Shown here: one piece after another, positions 44,098 to 49,924 of the stretch
Numbering within the stretch: the first letter of the stretch is position 1
Layout: every line of letters begins with the position of its first letter
Position numbers and translations under genes: made by a program
NCBI GenBank assembly: GCA_035513215.1
Contig: DATKCK010000052.1
Location: 1 to 49,924 of the forward strand
Direction of reading: 5' to 3'
Source: DATCZB01 sp035513215
GTDB lineage: Bacteria > Pseudomonadota > Gammaproteobacteria > Steroidobacterales > Rariloculaceae
DNA length: 49,924 nucleotides
The notes under the pieces: generated by a model
The model's database searches: none
Seen by the model: only the letters and a program-made list of their open reading frames with translations
Told to the model about the DNA's origin: nothing

Positions 44098-44419
44098 GGC
44101 TTTAAAATCAATCAGTTACGAGCATCGAGCCGAACAAGCTGTCTAATAAAACGCCAACTGTCTAATAAAACCCGTCCCGGCTGCACCCACCAGTATATCG
44201 GAGGCGCTCAAATTCTGGGGTGAAGGACGGGACCTAGGCCGCAGGAGTTTCTCCTACGGCGTGCAGCTCGGGCGCTGCGCCAGTCTACTGACCAATGCCC
44301 GAAAGCCGGCCTTTCCGGCGCAAGGCTGAACGATCGCTCCACCGAAAAGCGGACATGCCAGCTGGATTTCACTCGCAGACGCCCACCCTGTCCGTGTTAC
44401 CGTCTCACCATATTGACGC
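44098..44419. repeat. Intergenic with 19-bp-spaced direct repeats and a hairpin
   Basis: CTGTCTAATAAAAC is repeated at 44139-44152 and 44158-44171, just upstream of the tRNA. A hairpin CCGCAGGAG-TTT-CTCCTACGG (one mismatch) lies at 44239-44259 without a T-run. The repeats look like element ends or a duplicated promoter element. I see no gene here. Confidence 0.6.
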
Positions 44420-44581
44420 GTGACCAATACAACCGACGGCTCGCGGCACTACGGTTCGCCCGTGACGCTGTTCTGGCTCGAAAATAGTGAAGCGGCCGCG
44501 CTGGCGCTATGGGAAGCCGATGCCCGATATCGCGAGCGGTCCGAGAGATTGGCGAGACGTTTCCACGGTTCGCCGGTGTGA
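44420..44581 (+). CDS. Small frame directly upstream of sduA (53 aa)
   Basis: GTG 44420 to TGA 44581 encodes 53 residues ending 6 bp before the Shedu start. The first half is HYGSPVTLFWLENSE and the second a charged helix (LWEADARYRERSERLARRF). No ribosome-binding site is convincing and no family is recognised. It may be a small accessory protein of the defence gene, or chance. Confidence 0.3.
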   Translation: MTNTTDGSRHYGSPVTLFWLENSEAAALALWEADARYRERSERLARRFHGSPV

Positions 44582-44587
44582 CGCCCC

Positions 44588-45712
44588 ATGAAGAAGATTC
44601 AGACGCGCTCCACGTCTGCCCGCACTGCGGAATCTGAACCGATAGTTCTCCGTGAGACTGATCGCGTCCGGCTCGTTTTCATGCCGCTACTCATTGATAA
44701 CGCTGAGAACCCACATGCTGCAGTGAAGGGAAGTTTCGTCTATCAGCGGAAAGGGTCGAATGATAAGTGGCTGTCCTTGAATACCGAATCGCTAGGTACG
44801 ATAAAGAAGGGCGAGACCTATAAGCTGGAGCTACATTCCGACGAAGTCTTTCGACTTGGGGATGGTTTGCGACCATTGTTCGAATTAATGCGAGCTCAAG
44901 GTCTCCCGCGCGGCGAGCAGGAATTTGTTCGAGTCGATGACGATATAGCGCGCGTCCTGACACTTAGCGGTGCAGATCTGGCAACGTTGTTAGATGCACG
45001 CCCAGACAATGCGGTCGCCGTATTGGTCAAGCTGATTCGCTGGCTCGCCGACTCTGACGGAAGGCCCAACGTAACGGATCGGTTAGAAGCGTTGGCGAGT
45101 TCAGAATTGCCGTCCGTAGCCTCGCTTCTAAGTCTAGTCGCACTCAAACAAGCGATATCCGAGTGGCGTGAGAATCAGAACAACCCATCCGAGGACTATT
45201 GGCAGAAACTACTAGCAAAGCATGCGAGTGTACTTTCGCATGTTTTCTCGTATCCCGTCGTCATTATCGGGGAGAAGGCATATGTTGGCGGCAAGCGATT
45301 GGATAACACTGGCGGAAGGGTCACCGACTTTTTAGGCAAGGCTGCGCTAACGGATGGACTAGTGGTCATCGAGATCAAGACGCCGACAACGGAACTACTC
45401 GGAACAAAATACCGAAGCGTATATCCGCTATCCGTCGAATTGAATGGCGCGATAGCGCAAGTGCTGCGTTATCGCCAAGAACTTACCAAGGGATTTTCGA
45501 CCTTCGTTGAGAATGCGACATCGCCGCTAACGCTCGGTGAACCTCGGTGCGTGGTCATCGCAGGCAACGTTTCTGCTGAGTTAGAAGATACGGAAAGAAA
45601 GAATAGCTTTGAACTGCTACGGGAGCGCATTTCGGGCGTTACCGTGATTGCGTTTGATGAGCTATTCTCGCGCGTGGAGCGAAGCATTGGCTTGCTGACA
45701 GCGCAGGAGTAG
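44588..45712 (+). CDS. sduA: Shedu-type anti-phage nuclease (SduA, DUF4263)
   Basis: A 374-residue protein whose C-terminal half (about 200-374) matches the Shedu DUF4263 domain of PD-(D/E)XK fold. SEDYWQKLLAKHASVLSHVF is the entry helix (Glu202). Asp247 (GRVTDFLG), Glu262-x-Lys264 (VVIEIKTPTTELL) and Gln291 (AIAQVLRYRQEL) form the nuclease core. The N-terminal 195 residues are variable, as in other Shedu proteins, with a helical segment at about 120-195. Shedu systems are single-gene phage defences. The gene is visibly more AT-rich than the flanking chromosome and lies beside tRNA-Arg and a recombinase remnant. Confidence 0.82.
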   Translation: MKKIQTRSTSARTAESEPIVLRETDRVRLVFMPLLIDNAENPHAAVKGSFVYQRKGSNDKWLSLNTESLGTIKKGETYKLELHSDEVFRLGDGLRPLFELMRAQGLPRGEQEFVRVDDDIARVLTLSGADLATLLDARPDNAVAVLVKLIRWLADSDGRPNVTDRLEALASSELPSVASLLSLVALKQAISEWRENQNNPSEDYWQKLLAKHASVLSHVFSYPVVIIGEKAYVGGKRLDNTGGRVTDFLGKAALTDGLVVIEIKTPTTELLGTKYRSVYPLSVELNGAIAQVLRYRQELTKGFSTFVENATSPLTLGEPRCVVIAGNVSAELEDTERKNSFELLRERISGVTVIAFDELFSRVERSIGLLTAQE

Positions 45713-46136
45713 AACGGGGCCTTCGCCCACGTTATCTTAGGATGCTCTGTCGGCCACAGCACTTTCGTTCGGCGTGATAAGTGTCGCCGGCTGGGCAATC
45801 TACAAAGCAAAAACATGGTCACGACCGCTGTTGCTATGGCTTCCGGTCCCGCTGGCGATCGTCTGTCACTTCGCGAAGTACCGAGTCGCAGGTATCGCGA
45901 AAAGGCGGCCGTTCAATGGCTCGAGAACCTCCCAAAGCGGCCGGACACTCGGCCTAGTTTCTGAGACAATCGTCAGACCGGGCTCGACCCTCAGCGGCCG
46001 TTGGACGTGGGAGGGTCCTCGATCAAATTACGTTGGTTTGCAGCCACGGCACGGTAGGTGTATTTTCCGGTGGCCGGACTAAGGAACTCGCGGGCTATGT
46101 CCGCCCAACCCGCGACGACACATCTGGGGAGTCCTC
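45713..46136. other. Long intergenic stretch, possible degenerate membrane peptide
   Basis: No convincing gene. A GTG-initiated frame at 45774-46082 opens with a hydrophobic stretch (PLLLWLPVPLAIVCHFA) and then becomes basic and disordered; it lacks a ribosome-binding site. It could be debris of a membrane protein. The last bases hold GGGGAG, the ribosome-binding site of the next gene. Confidence 0.3.
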
Positions 46137-46973
46137 ATGAGAAGAAGCACGTTAGTCGCCATCTGCTCAGTTTTCGTTTCATCGCCGCTTTACGCGGATC
46201 ATGCTTGGGGCCCGTACCATTGGGCCCGTACCGCCAGCGCCTTCGACCTGATCGTTGTCAATAGCCTAACCGCTGATTGGGATCCGTATGCGACTCAGGC
46301 CATATCCGATTGGAGTCTTGATTGGAGTCCCTCGTACGATCTCACTATGGTGCAGGATGTAGCCGGGAGCACATCGAACAACACGCGACGGCAATGCCGC
46401 GCACCCGAGGGCCAAGTGCGAATTTGTAATCTGGCCTATGGGTACAACGGATGGCTTGGGATTGCGGGAATTTATGTTGACGGCAATGGCCATATCACGA
46501 AGGGCTATACGAAGTTGAACGATTCGTATTTTTCGGCTGCGTATTACGACAACGACGCCTGGAAGCGGAGCGTGACTTGCCAGGAACTCGGCCACAACAT
46601 AGGACTTGGCCATCAGGACGAGGATTTCGATAACCAATCTTTGTTCAGCTGTATGGATTACCAAGACCCGCCTTACGAGTATCCCAATACGCACGACTAC
46701 GAACAGCTCGAATTGATCTACGGCCATCTCGACAGTTACGACTCCTACGACACGGGCTCGACCGGTTCTGGGGGAGATGGTGGTGACGACGGCGGATGTA
46801 CTGCGCCGCCCGGAAAAGGCTGTAACAAGGGACAGGATGCTAACAGCGGCTCCGCCGGCGACGTGGGTTGGGGTATGTCAGTCGGTCGGAGAGGCCAGAC
46901 TGAGACGTTCGTTCGCACGCAGCCCGACGGTAGCCAGGTTATTACGTTTGTAACGTGGGCGATCGGCTACTGA
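46137..46973 (+). CDS. Secreted metzincin-like protein with Gln in place of first zinc His
   Basis: A 278-residue exported protein with a signal peptide (about 1-20, ending LYA). The would-be zinc motif is CQELGHNIGLGHQDED (Gln149, Glu150, His153, His159, Asp161), where metzincins have H-E-x-x-H-x-x-G-x-x-H/D. SCMDYQDPPYEYPNTHDYEQL supplies the Met-turn-like part. Tyr/Trp-rich N-terminal half. A Gly/Asp/Ser linker (about 207-220) precedes a short C-terminal domain with two Cys. It may be an active variant (Gln-ligated) or a binding protein. GGGGAG lies 6 nt before the ATG. Confidence 0.75.
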   Translation: MRRSTLVAICSVFVSSPLYADHAWGPYHWARTASAFDLIVVNSLTADWDPYATQAISDWSLDWSPSYDLTMVQDVAGSTSNNTRRQCRAPEGQVRICNLAYGYNGWLGIAGIYVDGNGHITKGYTKLNDSYFSAAYYDNDAWKRSVTCQELGHNIGLGHQDEDFDNQSLFSCMDYQDPPYEYPNTHDYEQLELIYGHLDSYDSYDTGSTGSGGDGGDDGGCTAPPGKGCNKGQDANSGSAGDVGWGMSVGRRGQTETFVRTQPDGSQVITFVTWAIGY

Positions 46974-47253
46974 TACGCAAAGTCTAAAGCTGTCCGACGC
47001 CTGCTTCTGGCCGGTCCAGGCCCAGCAGATCGGAGGCAGTCGCCGATCACTGAACGCCACGAGAGCCTGCGAAGCCGGTCACCGGGGCGAGCCGCGATCC
47101 CAGCGGCGTGGTTCGTCGCGGAGGCGGCCGGTCATAGAGGCCGTGTTAGGATTCGGTCGGACGGGTCAAGTCGACCCAATCCAGACGCCGCGCAGACTTT
47201 GTCGATCAAAACCGTTTAGTTTGGCGACGAACTAGTTCTCGGGAGATTGCGCC
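46974..47253. other. Intergenic, nothing recognised
   Basis: About 280 bases without a supported gene. The right end is AT-richer and carries GGGAGA as ribosome-binding site for the 40-residue frame at 47254. Confidence 0.3.
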
Positions 47254-47376
47254 ATGCCAAAGAGTCCACTACGTGAGTTGGACGTGGCAGTCCTCGTTGA
47301 AGCGGCCGAGATCGAGACCGCTGATCTGGCGATTCTCCGCTTCGAAGGGGTAGGCAACTATGACAAAGCTCTCTAG
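47254..47376 (+). CDS. Small acidic protein (40 aa), coupled to the protease gene
   Basis: ATG 47254 with GGGAGA 8 nt upstream, ending TAG 47376, and overlapping the next start (47360) by 17 bp. The product (MPKSPLRELDVAVLVEAAEI, then an Asp/Leu-rich tail ending NYDKAL) is acidic and probably helical. Both the ribosome-binding site and the overlap argue for real translation. No family recognised. Confidence 0.45.
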   Translation: MPKSPLRELDVAVLVEAAEIETADLAILRFEGVGNYDKAL

Positions 47377-48485
47377 TCCGGTCGTCATCTACAGCCTGTC
47401 CTTGGTTGTCTTCGCGCTGCTTCCCGCGAGGGTCGGTGCGCAAGTTGGATACGTTCTCGTGGCGGAGGGAAATGGGTTACGTACGAGTGTACGGGAAACT
47501 TCTGTCCGGAGGGACCCCCAAGACGATAATCTTGTTATGGCAGAAGTTCGCATGGAGGGCCGTAGATCTAACTTCAGCCATTTAACGCAGCCCTATGCTA
47601 GGCGCGTTCGAATATTGCGACGACGGGCGAATGTGGGAGCGTTCCGACTACTTTTACGATGGAGATGGTGTCGCACTAGGTGAGGCGCAGTTCGGAGTTC
47701 CGGGGAGTGCTGTGCCAACTCCTCTCGGAAGCATCGGTGCAATGCTCATCGACTGGGTTTGCACCCGACCGCGTGCTAGTAGACCGACCGCTGCGGACAC
47801 ACGTCAGTCGCCCGAACCATCAACGGCGATAGCTTCCTCTGAACCAGAGTTTAGGGAACGAACAACAGGCTCCGCTTTCGCTGTCAGCCCATCTGATCTT
47901 TTGACGAACGCCCACGTCGTTGAGAGTTGCGAGGAGGTGACCATAAGAAATTCTGATGGAACCACATTCGCAGGCCGTATTTGGGCACGCGATACCCGTA
48001 ACGATTTGGCGCTAATCTCGACTGGAACGACTACGCTCAGCTCAGTTGTGCGTTTTCGGAGTACGCGTGCACGAACAGGTGACGTAGCGGTTGCCGTCGG
48101 ATTCCCGCTCTCTGGCCTGCTGGCTGCTGATCTCAACGTCTCAAGTGGAATTGTTAGCGCGACCGCAGGTCTTCTTAATGACACATCGCGACTACAAATT
48201 TCCGCAGAGGTTCAGCCTGGAAATTCCGGCGGTCCACTATTGGACTCTTCCGGTGCTGTCGCAGGAGTCGTGGTTTCAAAGCTAGACGCGATTGCGTTTG
48301 CCCAGCTAACTGGAGATATCCCTCAAAATATCAACTTCGCGATCAAGTCAGAAATCGCACAATTGTTTCTCGAAAGTCAGGGCGTCGATTTTCGCACCGC
48401 CCCCGCTTCAGGAGTGGCCGTTGCCGTTTCGGATATAGTGGAAGCAGCTCGAGCGTATACCTTTCTCGTTGAGTGCCCTTACTAG
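47360..48485 (+). CDS. Secreted trypsin-like serine protease with internal +1 frameshift
   Basis: The 5' part (47360-about 47591) encodes a signal peptide (about 1-27, ending VGAQ) and the start of a surface-adhesin-E-like domain. The frame then shifts by +1 at about 47588-47594, and the rest (to 48485) continues that domain (GAFEYCDDGRMWERSDYFYDGDG) and a trypsin-like S1C domain: His in LTNAHVVESC, Asp in ARDTRNDLALIST, Ser in VQPGNSGGPLLDSSG, all intact. The shift site is CAG-CCC-TAT-GCT; skipping T gives CCC then ATG-CTA-GGC. It may be a pseudogene, a sequencing error, or programmed frameshifting at CCC-T. GAAGGGG precedes the ATG. Confidence 0.65.
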
Positions 48486-48649
48486 TACCGCAACCCTATG
48501 GGTCGGGAATGACCGCTCCTAGCCGAACCTGGCCGAACCTGGCCACATGCCTTGGTCATTCAAGCGGCCGAGGCGCTCACATTCCGGCCGCTCGCGGCGT
48601 ATAGTCTGTAGCGTACTTATCGACCCGGTTCTGCCATTCGCGATTTCGC

Positions 48650-48655
48650 TACAAT
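48650..48655 (+). promoter_or_regulatory. Candidate -10 box
   Basis: TACAAT lies 36 nt before the ATG at 48692 and matches five of six -10 consensus positions. No good -35 is seen 17 bp upstream. Confidence 0.4.
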
Positions 48656-48691
48656 CACTCCTTCCCAACAAGAAACAACAAGGAAAACGAT

Positions 48692-49117
48692 ATGAAGGCT
48701 GACGGCAAAACCGAAGCTGAAGTCAAGGCAGTACTAAAAACGTTCGCCGAATCTTACGCGAAACGTGATTTGGATGCCCTGATGGGGTGTTTTGCGCCGG
48801 ACAGCGACGTTCTCCTCTATGGAACCGGCGCGGACGAGAAACGCGTCGGCACCACGGAAATCGAGATCCAGGCCAAGCGCGACTGGGAACAAACTGAGAC
48901 GGCTTCTATGGTGTTTCAGTCGATGTCGGTCTCGGCGGCGGGACCGGTCGCATGGGTCGCCGCAGACGGCACCTTTGATCTCCGCGCAGAGAGGCAGGAT
49001 ATGCACATTGCCGTCCGGATTACGTTTGTTTTGGAGAAGCGCGGCAGCGCGTGGCTCATCGTTCACGCTCACTTCTCGACGCCTGCTGCAAGCCAGGCGG
49101 GAGGGCACTCCTTTTAG
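48692..49117 (+). CDS. NTF2-like (SnoaL/DUF4440-type) protein
   Basis: A 141-residue cytoplasmic protein with a cone-fold layout: EAEVKAVLKTFAESYAKRDLDALMGCFAPDSDVLLYG (first helices and strand), a KRVGTTEIEIQAKRDWEQT helix, and strands AWVAADGTFDLRAE, IAVRITFVLEKRGSAWLIVHAHFSTP. The last motif is typical of the SnoaL_3 family. No signal peptide. AAGGAAAA serves as ribosome-binding site. Substrate unknown. Confidence 0.82.
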   Translation: MKADGKTEAEVKAVLKTFAESYAKRDLDALMGCFAPDSDVLLYGTGADEKRVGTTEIEIQAKRDWEQTETASMVFQSMSVSAAGPVAWVAADGTFDLRAERQDMHIAVRITFVLEKRGSAWLIVHAHFSTPAASQAGGHSF

Positions 49118-49195
49118 GAACTACTGCCCTCCGGACCTGAGCGCATCGGCCAACCATGTCGCCATGACCCTAAACGGATGTCCGTTCTGGCCGAA

Positions 49196-49344
49196 CAGTT
49201 GAATTCGATTCCTGGGCATTCGAGCAAGTCTTAGCTTCGGATCAGCCCTCATAGCAATGGGATGGACTCCTCCTCACCTTAACGGCATCGCGATGTGCCA
49301 GACTGGGATTTGGTGTTTCCAGCCACAGGGAGAAGGAGTCCGAG
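49196..49344 (+). ncRNA. Possible IS110 left-end non-coding RNA (bridge RNA) region
   Basis: The 150 bases between the last chromosomal gene and the IS110 transposase carry no gene. In IS110-group elements this 5' end is transcribed as the bridge RNA that specifies target and donor DNA. The identification rests on position only; I did not find a firm element boundary or fold. Confidence 0.35.
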
Positions 49345-49924
49345 ATGAAGATTACTCGCGTTGGTGTCGATATCGCAAAGAACGTCTTTCAGGTGCACGG
49401 CGTCGATCGGTCAGGCCGATGCGTTTGGAAGCGGCAGCTCAAGCGCTCGGGCTGGCTTCGCGTGGTGACGGAGACGCTCGAGCCGGGCTGTGAGATTGGC
49501 ATGGAAGCGTGTGGCGGGGCGCACCATTGGGCGCGGGAGCTTGTATCTCGAGGCTATGAGGTCAAGCTGATCTCACCGCAGTTCGTGAAGCCGTTCGTGA
49601 AGAGCCTGAAGAACGATGTCACTGATGCCGAGGCGATCTGTGAGGCGACGAGCCGCCCGCATATGCGGTTTGTCTCGGTCAAGGCGATCGAGCAACAGGA
49701 CATCCAGGCAATGCATCGAGTGCGAAAGAGTCTCATGAGCCACCGCAACGCGAAAGCCAATCAGATCCGTGGCTTGGTGGCGGAATACGGCTTGGTGGCG
49801 CCGATCAAGATGGCCTCGTTGCGCCGCGCGATCCCGTGCTGGCTTGAGGAAGCCGAGAATGGTTTGACGCTCACCTTCCGAGCATTACTCAGCGGGCTTT
49901 GGGAAGATCTGCAGAGGCTGGAGC
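49345..49924 (+). mobile_element. IS110-family transposase, cut by the window end
   Basis: The first 193 codons of a DEDD transposase: MKITRVGVDIAKNVFQVHGV (Asp9), GMEACGGAHHWARELVSRG (Glu54), SPQFVKPFVKSLKNDVTDAEAI (Asp91, Asp94). This RuvC-like catalytic domain is typical of the IS110 family. The C-terminal transposase_20 domain with its serine lies beyond the window. AAGGAG lies 8 nt before ATG 49345. The frame is intact as far as seen. Confidence 0.92.

Noticed and set aside
44021..44100. Recombinase frame continuing with ARPERFELPTTWVEARYSIQL through 44223
   Set aside because: This peptide is the antisense translation of tRNA-Arg, a frequent false C-terminus in annotations; the recombinase frame merely lacks a stop.
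45774..46082. 102-codon membrane-like frame
   Set aside because: GTG start without ribosome-binding site, only one hydrophobic stretch and a disordered basic remainder; noted as intergenic instead.
46878..47060. 60-codon minus-strand frame in the intergenic region
   Set aside because: No ribosome-binding site and it overlaps the end of the secreted protein gene; no family recognised.

Overview
The window is high-GC chromosomal DNA. The gene content (recQ, htpX, rarD, mtfA, djlA, katG, a PA2778/PA2779-type pair, a tRNA-Arg with encoded CCA) points to a gammaproteobacterium, probably an uncultured or environmental one. Several lineage-typical families of secreted proteins of unknown function (DUF6152 and its 'GRW-x-GDTL' partner domain) occur repeatedly. 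No replication, phage-structural or plasmid functions are visible. The left about 43 kb reads as ordinary chromosome with scattered toxin-antitoxin loci. The right about 6.7 kb is an accessory region with lower GC and irregular gene density.

Layout. 0.1-6.5 kb, all on the minus strand: recQ with a repeat-rich upstream region, a ribbon-helix-helix/nucleotidyltransferase pair with a clear operator, two overlapping DUF6152-type secreted proteins, and a VapBC module. 6.5-9.7 kb: rarD, a divergent DASS-type anion transporter, a tiny Lys-rich protein and a YaiI/YqxD protein. 9.7-12.9 kb: an operon of four exported proteins in which DUF6152 and its partner domain are encoded separately, together with a metallo-beta-lactamase-fold protein with altered metal ligands. 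13-19.4 kb: htpX, a Tat-exported PhoX-like lipoprotein, a GT2-GtrA fusion, an FAD oxidoreductase and mtfA. 19.5-24.2 kb: a secreted protein, an antitoxin-like mini-gene overlapping an IlvD/Edd dehydratase, an FG-GAP protein and an NHL-repeat protein. 24.2-31.6 kb: REP-like repeats, secreted proteins, a small heat-shock protein, an O-methyltransferase, a quinone reductase, alanine dehydrogenase, djlA and a cupin. 31.6-37.4 kb: a GGDEF remnant, a SEC-C membrane mini-protein, an exported KatG and the PA2778/PA2779 pair. 37.4-43.2 kb: a decayed DUF6516 toxin-antitoxin locus, a REC-PAS-GGDEF-EAL protein, and a membrane-bound winged-helix/TPR regulator with a lipoprotein behind it.

The accessory region (about 43.2-49.9 kb) starts with a broken serine recombinase abutting the 3' end of tRNA-Arg. 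It continues with a Shedu-type (SduA, DUF4263) anti-phage nuclease preceded by a small reading frame, a secreted metzincin-like protein whose first zinc histidine is a glutamine, a trypsin-like protease gene carrying a frameshift at CCC-T, an NTF2-like protein, and the left part of an IS110-family element whose upstream non-coding end may encode a bridge RNA.

Recurrent themes are exported proteins of unknown function, redox and oxidative-stress functions (KatG, quinone reductase, FAD oxidoreductase), protein quality control (HtpX, MtfA, Hsp20, DjlA), and toxin-antitoxin loci in different stages of decay. All functional assignments come from reading motifs and recalled family features; no searches were run.
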